Positions 39,526 to 47,239 of a stretch of 47,239 bases of DNA are shown here, in pieces (the stretch's first letter is position 1; each line of letters begins with the position of its first letter). The notes below the pieces were generated by a model that worked only from the letters and a program-made list of their open reading frames with translations, made no database searches and was not told the origin of the DNA. The DNA comes from an uncultured Acidimicrobiales bacterium (GTDB lineage Bacteria; Actinomycetota; Acidimicrobiia; Acidimicrobiales; SZUA-35), in NCBI GenBank assembly GCA_937997485.1, contig CALKTH010000074.1, forward strand, positions 1 through 47,239, given 5' to 3'. The translations under genes and the position numbers were made by a program.

Positions 39526-40572
39526 TCAGTCCTGCTGGTTCGGGTACAGGTTCCGAAGCGAGTCGTACGCCTCGAGGTACTGACCCGACCCGATGGCGAC
39601 AGCGTGGAGCGGGTTCTGGGCGATACGCATTGGCATGCCCGTTTCGCTCTCGAGCCGCTCCCCGAGTCCGTGGAGCATGGCCCCACCACCGGCCATGGTG
39701 ATGCCGTGTTCCATGATGTCGGCTGCAAGCTCCGGTGGCGTCTTGTCGAGGGTGTTCTTGACGGCGTCCACGATGGAGCTGACCGGCTCGGCCAACGCTT
39801 CACGAATCTCTTCGGTCGTGGTGACGATCGTCTTCGGCAAGCCGCTCACGAGGTCTCGACCTCGGATCTCCGCTTCGAACTCTTCAGCCAAGCGATGCGC
39901 TGAGCCGAGCTGAATCTTGATCTGCTCCGCCGTCCGCTCACCGAGGGCGAGGCTGAATTCCTTCTTGATGTAGTTGATGATCGACTGATCGAGCTCGTCG
40001 CCGCCGATGCGTACCGACTGGCTGGCGACGATGCCACCGAGCGAGATCACGGCCACCTCGGTCGTGCCGCCGCCAATGTCGACGATCATGTTGCCCTTGG
40101 GATCCTGCACCGGGAGTCCGGCGCCGATCGCAGCGGCCATGGGCTCTTCGATGATGATGGCCTGGCGGGCCCCGGCGAATTCGGCGGCGTCTCGAACGGC
40201 TCGCTGCTCCACACCGGTAATGCCGGAGGGCACACAAATGACGATGCGGGGCTTGGCCACCCAGCGGCCAGGGCTGACTTTCTGGATGAAATACCGCAGC
40301 ATTTCTTCGCAAATGTCGAAGTCGGCGATGACGCCGTCCTTCAACGGGCGGATGGCCTGAATGTGGCTCGGGGTACGCCCGATCATCTTCTTGGCCTCAA
40401 CACCGACGGCCAACGGGCGACCGGAGTCGACGTTGATCGCAACCACGGAGGGCTCATCGAGAACGATGCCCTGCCCTCGTACGTAGACCAGCGTGTTGGC
40501 GGTGCCAAGGTCGACGGCCATATCGCGGGCGCCGACAGAACTCAGTGCAGTGGAGAATCGATTGGCTGCCAT
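39526..40572 (-). CDS. mreB: Rod shape-determining protein MreB (actin homolog)
   Basis: A 348-residue MreB with the actin-fold nucleotide motifs AVDLGTANTLVYVRG, VDIGGGTTEVAVISLGG and TMAGGGAMLHGLGERL. The ATG at 40572 is preceded by GGGAG with good spacing; a TTG 21 bp earlier is less likely. MreB polymerises under the membrane and directs lateral wall synthesis. Among Actinobacteria it is absent from many simple rods and cocci, so its presence with the whole mre/rod set indicates MreB-guided growth in this organism. Confidence 0.98.
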   Translation of the reverse strand: MAANRFSTALSSVGARDMAVDLGTANTLVYVRGQGIVLDEPSVVAINVDSGRPLAVGVEAKKMIGRTPSHIQAIRPLKDGVIADFDICEEMLRYFIQKVSPGRWVAKPRIVICVPSGITGVEQRAVRDAAEFAGARQAIIIEEPMAAAIGAGLPVQDPKGNMIVDIGGGTTEVAVISLGGIVASQSVRIGGDELDQSIINYIKKEFSLALGERTAEQIKIQLGSAHRLAEEFEAEIRGRDLVSGLPKTIVTTTEEIREALAEPVSSIVDAVKNTLDKTPPELAADIMEHGITMAGGGAMLHGLGERLESETGMPMRIAQNPLHAVAIGSGQYLEAYDSLRNLYPNQQD

Positions 40573-40686
40573 TTGGGGCTCCCAACTCGGCAAAAGGTGG
40601 CGGCGTGGTGCATGCGTGCAACAACGTGCACACGGCAGACCCCACGCTCTGCGTTGGCCACCACCCTATGAGGCAGCAGCCGCTGC

Positions 40687-40713
40687 GACAAGGGGCAAGT
40701 CTTGCCCCTTGTC
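40687..40713 (-). terminator. I-shaped hairpin after ndk
   Basis: GACAAGGGGCAAG (40687-40699) and CTTGCCCCTTGTC (40701-40713) form a perfect 13-bp inverted repeat around a single T. It lies 7 bp after the ndk stop and before mreB. No U tract follows on the minus strand, so it is a terminator candidate of the U-less actinobacterial kind. Confidence 0.6.
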
Positions 40714-40720
40714 GGATTCC

Positions 40721-41134
40721 TCAGCTGGCGAGGCCGGGAAAGAAGATCCCGATCTCGCGTTCGGCGGACTCGTTGGAGTCTGAACCGTGCACGAGGTTCT
40801 CGGTCATGATCGTGCCGAAATCGCCACGAATGGTGCCGGGAGGCGCCGACGCAGGGTTGGTCGGGCCCATCATCGTGCGGACGATGCCGAAGGTGTCTTC
40901 CGGGCCTTCGAGCACGGCCACAAGAGCGGGGCTACGGCTCATGAAGGCCTTGAGATCGTCGTAAAAACCCTTGCCGACGTGCTCTTCGTAGTGACGGTCG
41001 AGCGTCTCGGCGTCGAGCTGACGGAGCTCAGCAGCAACGAGGGTCAGCCCCTTCTGCTCGAAGCGAGAGAGGATCTCCCCGACGAGGCCTCGTTCGACGG
41101 CGTCGGGCTTGCAGATGATGAATGTTCGGCTCAC
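40721..41134 (-). CDS. ndk: Nucleoside-diphosphate kinase
   Basis: A 137-residue NDK, the normal length, which balances nucleoside triphosphate pools by a phospho-histidine mechanism. The catalytic His116 is in ENLVHGSDS, and TFIICKPDAVERGLVGEIL marks the N-terminus. The start is GTG (41134), giving the family start SRTFIICKP; TAGCCT lies 7 nt upstream and there is no ribosome binding site, so a leaderless transcript is likely. Longer frames upstream lack family likeness. Confidence 0.97.
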   Translation of the reverse strand: MSRTFIICKPDAVERGLVGEILSRFEQKGLTLVAAELRQLDAETLDRHYEEHVGKGFYDDLKAFMSRSPALVAVLEGPEDTFGIVRTMMGPTNPASAPPGTIRGDFGTIMTENLVHGSDSNESAEREIGIFFPGLAS

Positions 41135-41141
41135 GGCGAGG

Positions 41142-41147
41142 AGGCTA
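41142..41147 (-). promoter_or_regulatory. Candidate -10 hexamer of ndk
   Basis: TAGCCT on the minus strand ends 7 nt before the GTG start; this is the leaderless layout. Confidence 0.45.
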
Positions 41148-41222
41148 ACCAGAGTGTCCGGCTGCCACGCACGCCGTGCCGAAGTACCACCGCTGGACCT
41201 GGCGCCCAGTCTCGAGGACCAG

Positions 41223-42476
41223 CTATTGGCGGATGAACTCGAGGGAGGCGATCGAAGCGCCATCCTCACGAACCGACACGGTCAGCGGGTAGGCCCCGGG
41301 TTCGAGGTACACGATGATGTCGGAGCCGCCGTTGTTGTCGTTGACGAAGTCGTCGTGGAAGTTGGTGCCACCGGAGAGGCCCCACTTGTAGTCCACACCG
41401 TTCAAGGTGATCCAGAACGAGTCGTCGCTTCCGTTCGGGGCCCGGACGCTTCCCCGGATCTTGTAGTTGCCGGCCTCGGTGATGTTGAAGTCGAACGTGG
41501 CCGTTCCCAGAGCATTCGGGTTCTCGGGAGCGTTGAGATTGCGACCGATGCCGTTGTTGGTCGTGAGTGCGCCGTTGTCGATGAAGAAGTTGCCGGTGAT
41601 GTCTCGGGCGTCCGCCATCGTGACCGCCAGAATCGCAGGAGCCGGCGGATCGACGAGCTCGAACTGCTGGTTCGGATTGCCATGACACGTCACGTAGGTG
41701 ATGAGCTGGCCTCCGGCGCCGTTGTTGCCGCCACTGACGTCGAGGCAGTATCCGTTCTCCTGGTTGACGAGGAGATTGCCGCTCTGTGTCCAAACCTGAC
41801 CGTCGTCGGCGTCGTCACACGGCTCAGCGACGACGTCCAACACGCTGGAGCTTCCGGTTGGTTGCGTGCCGAGGCACTGCCCGTCGAGCGTGAACCGCAG
41901 ACGGCTGGGATCGGCATCATCGGTGAGCAGGACGAAGTCCTGTGAAGCGCTGTTGTCACACACCTCCTGCGTCACATCGCCACCGTTGGTGGTGAAGCAG
42001 AGGTCGTTGCCGGAAGATCCGACGCTGCGGATGCCACCCTTGAATTGCTCGGTGAACACCAGAGGAGCCACGGTGGTCGAACTCGTCGGGCCTGCGGTCG
42101 TGACAGTCGTCGGCGCCGTGGTCGGCGCAGTCGTCGGCGCAGTCGTCGGGGCCGTGCTCGGCACGGTCGACGGGGCCGTGCTCGGCACGGTCGACGGGAT
42201 CGTGGTCGTTGTGGTCGTCGCCAGCGTGGTTGTGGTCGCTGGTTGCGGAGCAACCCAGCCATCCGGCGTTTCGAGCACTCGATCATCGAGGTCGGCGGCG
42301 TACGCCCGAGCGTCGCCGATGTCGTTGGCCGTCCGGGCCAGGAAGACTTCCGAGGAGTCGTTCAGCTGCGTGACCGCACCGATACTGACGGCGGTGAAGG
42401 CCGAGAGAGTCAGCGCGTAACCCGTGAGGGTTGCACCTCGTTGGGCTTGCCGGAGAAAACGATCAAAAACGCGCAT
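41223..42476 (-). CDS. Flp-prepilin-like protein with ricin-type lectin and carbohydrate-binding-like domains
   Basis: A 417-residue protein of unusual architecture. The N-terminus MRVFDRFLRQAQRG followed by ATLTGYALTLSAFTAVSIG looks like a Flp/Tad prepilin: a basic leader ending in Gly14, then a hydrophobic helix with Tyr at mature position 6, but Gly instead of the usual Glu at position 5. Residues 77-138 are a Thr/Pro stalk. Residues 140-275 form a ricin-B-like lectin with Gln-x-Phe/Trp repeats (SQDF, GQVW, NQQF) and YCLDVSGGNNGAGG. Residues 280-417 are a beta-rich module ending SVREDGASIASLEFIRQ, like some carbohydrate-binding modules. It probably sits on the cell surface or a pilus. It lies between folC and ndk. 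Processing and ligand are unproven. Confidence 0.75.
   Translation of the reverse strand: MRVFDRFLRQAQRGATLTGYALTLSAFTAVSIGAVTQLNDSSEVFLARTANDIGDARAYAADLDDRVLETPDGWVAPQPATTTTLATTTTTTIPSTVPSTAPSTVPSTAPTTAPTTAPTTAPTTVTTAGPTSSTTVAPLVFTEQFKGGIRSVGSSGNDLCFTTNGGDVTQEVCDNSASQDFVLLTDDADPSRLRFTLDGQCLGTQPTGSSSVLDVVAEPCDDADDGQVWTQSGNLLVNQENGYCLDVSGGNNGAGGQLITYVTCHGNPNQQFELVDPPAPAILAVTMADARDITGNFFIDNGALTTNNGIGRNLNAPENPNALGTATFDFNITEAGNYKIRGSVRAPNGSDDSFWITLNGVDYKWGLSGGTNFHDDFVNDNNGGSDIIVYLEPGAYPLTVSVREDGASIASLEFIRQ
42148..42195. repeat. 24-bp exact tandem repeat, two units, in the Thr/Pro stalk
   Basis: The unit GGGGCCGTGCTCGGCACGGT plus CGAC occurs twice without change (42148-42171 and 42172-42195). It is flanked by shorter GTCGGCGCA-type repeats that encode the Thr/Pro stalk of the lectin protein. 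Unit length is a multiple of three, so copy change would alter stalk length without shifting the frame. Confidence 0.85.
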
Positions 42477-42610
42477 GGACCGTGCTTCGACAAAAGGAGA
42501 GCAGTTCTTGACCCGGTTGGGTCTGTCGACCCACCCGCTCGTCGCATTTGCCCCGCCAAACTCTTTGACGACGTCACAACGGCCTTCGACTCGTCGAGCC
42601 GACGGTCGGG

Positions 42611-44026
42611 TCAGTCGTCGAACTCGGTGAAGTCCGGCAGCAATTCGCCCTCGTCGATATCGGTGACGACGGAACGAGCAAGTGGGCGGATCTCCCCGAT
42701 GATGTACATGCTGCCGGTGACGAGAATGAGGTCGTCGTCGCTCGTGACCGCTCGGGCCCGGGCAAAGGCCTCCCTGGGATCCGGGACGACCTCGGCATCG
42801 ACGCCGATCGATGCTGCAGCGGCCGCCAGCTCGGTGGCAGGAATGGCCCGTGACCACGAAGGCTCGCATACGATCACGGCGTCAAAGTCAGCGGCGTCCA
42901 CCGCCTCCAGCATCTCAATTGGATCCTTGCCATTCAGCAGACCGATGACGAGCACCCAGGAACCGAGACGAGCCATCGCCTCATCGAGCGTGGCCTTGAC
43001 GGTGGCAATGCCATCGGGGTTGTGGCCGCCATCGAGGATGACCGTCGGCTCATTCCGGGCGAGCTCGAACCGGCCCGGAAGCTCGACACCGGCGAAGGCC
43101 GCCTCTACCAGTTCTTGATCGAGCGAGCGGCCGAAGAAGGCATCAACCGCCGCGAGCGCAGTGGCCGCATTCCGACCCTGATGTTCGCCGAACGCAGGAA
43201 CGAACACGTCGGTGTACTCCCCCAGCGGGGTCACGACCGAAACGATGCGGCCACCCACTCCGAGGGTGTTCTGTTCGAGCTGCACCTCGTTTTCCAGCTC
43301 CCAAACGAACTCACTTGGCTCGGCATCGACGATGGGGCGAAGATCCTCGAACGGCTCGCCCAGAATCACCCGACTCTCGGGCTTGATGATTCCGGCCTTT
43401 TCACTGGCGATGGCCTGGCGCCATTCACCGACGCCGTCGGTGTGGTCCTTGCCAATGTTGGTGATCACGGCGACGTCAGCGGTGACAACGTTGGTGGCGT
43501 CATACCGTCCGAGGAGCCCGACCTCGATGACCGCAACCTCGGCCCCCACTTCCGCGAACCACACAAAGGCGACGGCAGTGAGGATCTCGAAGCGGCTCGG
43601 AGAGCCGTCCATGAGGGCCATGACCTCGCGAATGAGGGTCAAAATGCGAGCGAAGTCCTCATCGGGAATGTCGTGACCATCCCAGACGATCCGCTCGTTG
43701 ATCTTCTCCAGGTTCGGTGACGTATACGTCCCGACTGACAGCTCGGTGGCCGTGAGTAGCGCCGAGATGTAGCGAGACGTGGAACCCTTCCCGTTCGTCC
43801 CGGTCAGGTGGATGACCCGATAGGCCTCGTGTGGGTCACCAAGGAGCGACAGCAGTTCCTGCATCGGCCCGAGGCTGAGCGCGTCGGTTTGACCCGCCGT
43901 GGGCATGCTCGGCGACGGAGTCGAGCCAGAGCCAGCGTCCGGGGCCTCATCACGATCCCCGGCGTTGTTGTGCCCCTCGAAATTGATGTGCGATTCGAGC
44001 CAATCGATGGCCGTGCGATAGTCCAA
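42611..44026 (-). CDS. folC: Folylpolyglutamate synthase / dihydrofolate synthase
   Basis: A 471-residue Mur-ligase-type enzyme that adds glutamate to folates. It contains the P-loop LTGTNGKGSTSR, the segment YTSPNLEKINERIVWDG, NIGKDHTDGVG, and ILDGGHNPDGIATVK near the C-terminal domain. A low-complexity Gly/Ser/Pro insertion follows the first helix (about residues 20-45). The start is TTG, 48 bp after clpX; no better start is visible. It lies in the usual clpX-folC-ndk order. Confidence 0.96.
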   Translation of the reverse strand: MDYRTAIDWLESHINFEGHNNAGDRDEAPDAGSGSTPSPSMPTAGQTDALSLGPMQELLSLLGDPHEAYRVIHLTGTNGKGSTSRYISALLTATELSVGTYTSPNLEKINERIVWDGHDIPDEDFARILTLIREVMALMDGSPSRFEILTAVAFVWFAEVGAEVAVIEVGLLGRYDATNVVTADVAVITNIGKDHTDGVGEWRQAIASEKAGIIKPESRVILGEPFEDLRPIVDAEPSEFVWELENEVQLEQNTLGVGGRIVSVVTPLGEYTDVFVPAFGEHQGRNAATALAAVDAFFGRSLDQELVEAAFAGVELPGRFELARNEPTVILDGGHNPDGIATVKATLDEAMARLGSWVLVIGLLNGKDPIEMLEAVDAADFDAVIVCEPSWSRAIPATELAAAAASIGVDAEVVPDPREAFARARAVTSDDDLILVTGSMYIIGEIRPLARSVVTDIDEGELLPDFTEFDD

Positions 44027-44074
44027 CGAACGCTGCCGATGCTGTGGGACTCGCCTGAACGAGCCGGGGGTGGG

Positions 44075-45349
44075 TCAGCTCGCAGCGCGGCGGGGCCGGC
44101 TGCGGTTGGTTTCGGTGCGAGGTACCAGTGTGGGATTCACCCGGTCAATGACGGCCTCGACGTCGATCACAACCTTGCCGATGTCGGTTCGACCCGGAAG
44201 GTCGTACATCACCTCGAGCAACACCTCTTCGAGAATGGCTCGCAAGCCGCGAGCGCCAGTTCCCCGCAGCAGCGCCTGGTCAGCAATAGCTTCCAGTGCC
44301 TCGTCGGTGAAGTCGAGCTCCACATCTTCCATTTCGAAGAACTTCTGGTACTGCTTGGCAAGGGCGTTCTTGGGCTCGACGAGGATCTGAACCAGCGCAT
44401 CGCGGCTCAGCTTCGAGACGGTGCCAGTGACCGGGAGGCGTCCGACGAATTCGGGGATGAGTCCGAACTTCACGAGATCTTCGGGCCGCACGTGGCTGAA
44501 GATGTCGTCGGTGATCTCCGCCTTCTTGCTCGCCTCTGCGTCAATGCTGAAGCCGATGGACTTCGTGCCCAGGCGGGATTCGATGATTCCGTCCATGCCG
44601 GCGAAGGCGCCGCCGCAGATGAAGAGCACGTTGGTGGTGTCGATCTGCAGGAAATCCTGGTGGGGATGCTTGCGGCCGCCCTGAGGCGGGACGGAAGCGA
44701 CGGTGCCTTCGAGGATCTTGAGGAGCGCTTGCTGCACACCCTCACCGGACACATCACGGGTGATCGAGGGGTTCTCGCTCTTGCGAGCCACCTTGTCGAT
44801 CTCGTCGATGTAGATGATTCCGGTCTCGGCTCGCTTCACGTCGAAGTCAGCGGCTTGGATCAGCTTCAGGAGGATGTTTTCGACGTCTTCGCCGACGTAG
44901 CCAGCCTCGGTCAAGGCAGTGGCATCAGCAATGGCGAACGGCACGTTCAGCATGCGAGCGAGCGTCTGGGCGAGGAACGTCTTGCCGCAACCCGTCGGGC
45001 CGATCAGCAGGATGTTCGACTTGGCCAGTTCGACCTGGCCGCCCGGCTGGGCGCCGTGCTGAATCCGCTTGTAGTGGTTGTAGACGGCAACCGCGAGCAC
45101 CTTCTTGGCCTGCTCTTGACCAACGATGTACTCGTTCAGGAAAGAGAAGATCTCCTTCGGCTTTGGCAATTCCTCGAAGCTGACTTCGGTCCCCTCGGCC
45201 AGCTCCTCTTCGATGATTTCGTTGCAGAGATCGATGCATTCATCACAGATGTACACACCGGGCCCGGCGATCAGCTTCTTGACCTGCTTCTGCGACTTGC
45301 CACAGAACGAGCACTTGAGGAGTTCGCCTCCTTCACCGAATTTGGCCAT
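44075..45349 (-). CDS. clpX: ATP-dependent Clp protease ATP-binding subunit ClpX
   Basis: A 424-residue ClpX unfoldase. The N-terminal zinc-binding domain has CSFC and CDEC. Walker A GPTGCGKT, Walker [10 protein letters not shown] and the GYVGEDVE pore loop are intact; sensor and arginine-finger segments ([16 protein letters not shown]) follow. AGAGG precedes the ATG. It starts 13 bp after clpP and works with ClpP to degrade tagged proteins. Confidence 0.98.
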   Translation of the reverse strand: MAKFGEGGELLKCSFCGKSQKQVKKLIAGPGVYICDECIDLCNEIIEEELAEGTEVSFEELPKPKEIFSFLNEYIVGQEQAKKVLAVAVYNHYKRIQHGAQPGGQVELAKSNILLIGPTGCGKTFLAQTLARMLNVPFAIADATALTEAGYVGEDVENILLKLIQAADFDVKRAETGIIYIDEIDKVARKSENPSITRDVSGEGVQQALLKILEGTVASVPPQGGRKHPHQDFLQIDTTNVLFICGGAFAGMDGIIESRLGTKSIGFSIDAEASKKAEITDDIFSHVRPEDLVKFGLIPEFVGRLPVTGTVSKLSRDALVQILVEPKNALAKQYQKFFEMEDVELDFTDEALEAIADQALLRGTGARGLRAILEEVLLEVMYDLPGRTDIGKVVIDVEAVIDRVNPTLVPRTETNRSRPRRAAS

Positions 45350-45362
45350 GTGGTGCCTCTTC

Positions 45363-46016
45363 TCAGGAATCGAGTGCGCGGATGGGGCCGCTGGTGTCGA
45401 CGGAGTTCCGAGCCTGGATCACTTCGTCGATCACACCATAGGCCTTCGCCTCATCCGCCGTCATGACAAAGTCACGGTCGGTGTCTGATTGGATCTTCTC
45501 CGTGGTCTGACCGGTGTGTAGCGACAGAATCGACTCGAGCTGGCTCTTGAGACGCTCGATCTCGTTGGCCGCGATCTCGAGGTCGGAGACCTGACCCTGT
45601 GCACCGGAGTAGGGCTGGTGGAGCAAGATCCGCGAGCTCGGGAGTGCAAGGCGCTTGCCAGCCTGTCCGGCGGCGAGGAGCACTGCTGCGGCCGAGGCGG
45701 CTTGGCCGAAGCAGATGGTGCTCACGTCCGGGCGGATGTATTGCATCGTGTCGTAGATGGCGAACATCGCATTGACGTCGCCCCCGGGAGAGTTGATGTA
45801 GAGGCTGATGTCTCGGTCGGGGTTCTCCGACTCGAGGTGCAGCAGCTGGGCGCAGATCACATTGGCGACACCATCATCGATCGGCGTGCCGAGGAAGATG
45901 ATGTTGTCTCGAAGAAGTCGGCTGTAGAGATCGGACGAGACTTCGCGCCCGTTGCTCTTCTCGATGACCGAAGGGATGATGTAGTTGGCCTGTGGGCTCA
46001 TTGAACTGCTGGTCAT
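45363..46016 (-). CDS. clpP: ATP-dependent Clp protease proteolytic subunit ClpP
   Basis: A 217-residue ClpP serine protease with catalytic Ser108 in GQAASAAAV, His133 in ILLHQPYSG and Asp182 in TDRDFVM. Its ATG overlaps the tig stop (ATGA). Actinobacteria often have two clpP genes in tandem; only one is present here, followed at once by clpX, so a second copy may lie elsewhere. Confidence 0.97.
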   Translation of the reverse strand: MTSSSMSPQANYIIPSVIEKSNGREVSSDLYSRLLRDNIIFLGTPIDDGVANVICAQLLHLESENPDRDISLYINSPGGDVNAMFAIYDTMQYIRPDVSTICFGQAASAAAVLLAAGQAGKRLALPSSRILLHQPYSGAQGQVSDLEIAANEIERLKSQLESILSLHTGQTTEKIQSDTDRDFVMTADEAKAYGVIDEVIQARNSVDTSGPIRALDS

Positions 46017-47239
46017 GCTTGCTCTTCCTGGGTCGACTCTTCTTCGGGCGCTGAATCGGCTGACTCGACAGCCGCTTCTTCTTCATCTTCGGCTGGCAGA
46101 ACGAGATCTGCAGCATCAACGGCGTTTCCGTCTTCGTCGACGAGGGTGGTCTGGTCGACCAACCAGTCGAGCGCATTGCTCTTTGCGAGGTCAGCGCGAA
46201 TGGCTGGCAGCTGACCTGCTGAGGTGAACTCTTCACGGACGTCCTCGACAGAGCGTTCGACCTGCGCGGCGACTCGCTCGAACTCGGTTTCGAGCTCGGC
46301 GTCGTCGGGCTCGAGACCTTCAGCAACGGCGATGGCTCGCAGAGCGAGGTCGAGGCGGGCGGAGACGCCAGCACCTTCCCTCATGTCAGACAGCAGCGCT
46401 TCACGTGACTGGCCGCTGAACTGGAGGAACTGATCGAAGTCGAGGCCCTGAGCCTGAAGGCGCATGGCCATGTCTTGGATGCGATTCTCGAACTCCATCG
46501 ATTCGAGGGCCTCGGGGACGAGCTCGTCATCGACCATCTTGGCGACGGCCTCGGCGATGTTGTTGCGACGGGCCGTGATGGACTGGATGATTCGGCTTCG
46601 ACCGAGACGCATCTCGAGGTCGGCACGCAGCTCGGCGAGCGTTTCGAACTCGCTGTTCTCTTTGGCCCACGCATCGTCGGGCTCGGGGAGGACCGTGGTC
46701 TGCACCTGCTTGACCTTGATGGTGAAGTGGAGCGGCTCCTCTTCGTCCTCATCGGGGTGCACGGCTTCGAAGGTGAGATCGTCGCCGGCGGAAGCCCCGA
46801 CGAGGTTCTCGTCGAGCTCGGGCACGACGGCACCCATGCCGACTTGGTAGAGGTAGTCCTCGGCGGTGAGGCCAGCAACCGGCTCGCCTTCGTGAATGGC
46901 TTCGATGTCGATGCTGACTCGGTCGCCGTCTTCGGCAGGGCGCTCGACGGTTTCGAGCGTGCCGTACTGGCCGAGCATCTGCTCGATCTGTTCGTCGATC
47001 TCGTCTTCGCTGACGCCGGGAGCGGGGACCTCGACCTCGAGAGGTGCGTAACCGCTCAACTCGATGATCGGGCGAATCTCGACCTCGGCTTCGAAGGTGA
47101 TGTCGCCACCGTCTTCGCCACCGGTGACCTCGATCGACGGCGGAGCGATCACGTCGACCGAGTGCTCTTTGACGGCCTCGACGTAGAACTCAGGCAGGCC
47201 CTCACGGAAGGCATCTTGACGGGCGTAGTCCATGCCGAT
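46013..47239 (-). CDS. tig: Trigger factor, 5' end outside the window
   Basis: At least 408 codons of trigger factor, the ribosome-associated folding chaperone. The gene runs off the right edge, so the N-terminal ribosome-binding segment with its signature motif is missing. The visible part starts near the end of that domain ([20 protein letters not shown]), then the PPIase domain ([36 protein letters not shown]) and the C-terminal helical arms. The tail is very acidic ([18 protein letters not shown]). It is translationally coupled to clpP. Confidence 0.95.
   Translation of the reverse strand: MGMDYARQDAFREGLPEFYVEAVKEHSVDVIAPPSIEVTGGEDGGDITFEAEVEIRPIIELSGYAPLEVEVPAPGVSEDEIDEQIEQMLGQYGTLETVERPAEDGDRVSIDIEAIHEGEPVAGLTAEDYLYQVGMGAVVPELDENLVGASAGDDLTFEAVHPDEDEEEPLHFTIKVKQVQTTVLPEPDDAWAKENSEFETLAELRADLEMRLGRSRIIQSITARRNNIAEAVAKMVDDELVPEALESMEFENRIQDMAMRLQAQGLDFDQFLQFSGQSREALLSDMREGAGVSARLDLALRAIAVAEGLEPDDAELETEFERVAAQVERSVEDVREEFTSAGQLPAIRADLAKSNALDWLVDQTTLVDEDGNAVDAADLVLPAEDEEEAAVESADSAPEEESTQEEQA

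Noticed and set aside
42477..42610. Possible cyclic di-GMP riboswitch upstream of the pilin-like lectin gene
   Set aside because: GGGGCAAATGC and a GGGTC/GACCC stem are present, but the conserved second core and tetraloop-receptor elements are missing.

Overview
The window reads as a core chromosomal segment of a high-GC Gram-positive bacterium (Actinomycetota). Marks of this are a SigK/RskA-type sigma/anti-sigma pair, a LytR_C-domain protein beside nadD and rsfS, a class II DAHP synthase, a mycobacterial FolP2-like dihydropteroate synthase paralog, an RNase E/G with a long disordered N-terminus, and many genes with a -10-like hexamer directly before the start codon and no Shine-Dalgarno sequence. 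Class Acidimicrobiia is my best guess from the combination and from the presence of MreBCD. That is inference, not proof. Both window ends cut through ordinary housekeeping loci; trigger factor is truncated at the right end.

Layout, left to right. 1-2.3 kb: lepA (-) diverging from rpsT (+). 2.4-6.8 kb (-): comEA, comEC, a FolP2-like gene and holA. 6.9-9.4 kb (-): a YbbN-like thioredoxin and a stand-alone fatty acyl-AMP ligase-like enzyme with an inverted-repeat operator candidate. 9.4-10.5 kb (-): tRNA-Ala(GGC) followed by two coupled LAGLIDADG-type genes. 10.6-12.8 kb (-): nadD, LytR_C protein, rsfS. 13.3-15.9 kb (+): a compact primary-like sigma factor and class II DAHP synthase. 16-17.3 kb (-): sigK/rskA-like pair. 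17.4-19.8 kb (-): MoxR ATPase and CoxE-like VWA protein. 19.9-23.9 kb (+): CbbX-type AAA+ ATPase, MurJ lipid II flippase and PspA. 23.9-26.3 kb (-): obgE, proB. 26.4-29.3 kb (-): two TadE-like genes and one TadG-like gene. 29.5-40.6 kb (-): mreB, mreC, mreD, PBP2, rodA, radical-SAM pair, RNase E/G, rplU, rpmA. 40.7-47.2 kb (-): tig, clpP, clpX, folC, a pilin-like lectin protein, ndk.

The right half is the conserved tig-clpPX-folC-ndk-mre-rod-rng-rplU-rpmA-obg-proB neighbourhood. Into it two surface modules appear to have been placed: the TadE-TadE-TadG trio between rpmA and obgE, and, between folC and ndk, a protein with a Flp-prepilin-like N-terminus, a Thr/Pro stalk, a ricin-type lectin domain and a carbohydrate-binding-like C-terminal domain. 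I regard these two, which may belong to one surface-appendage system, as the most interesting content, followed by the tRNA-adjacent tandem LAGLIDADG pair. I see no CRISPR array, insertion sequence, prophage or rRNA.
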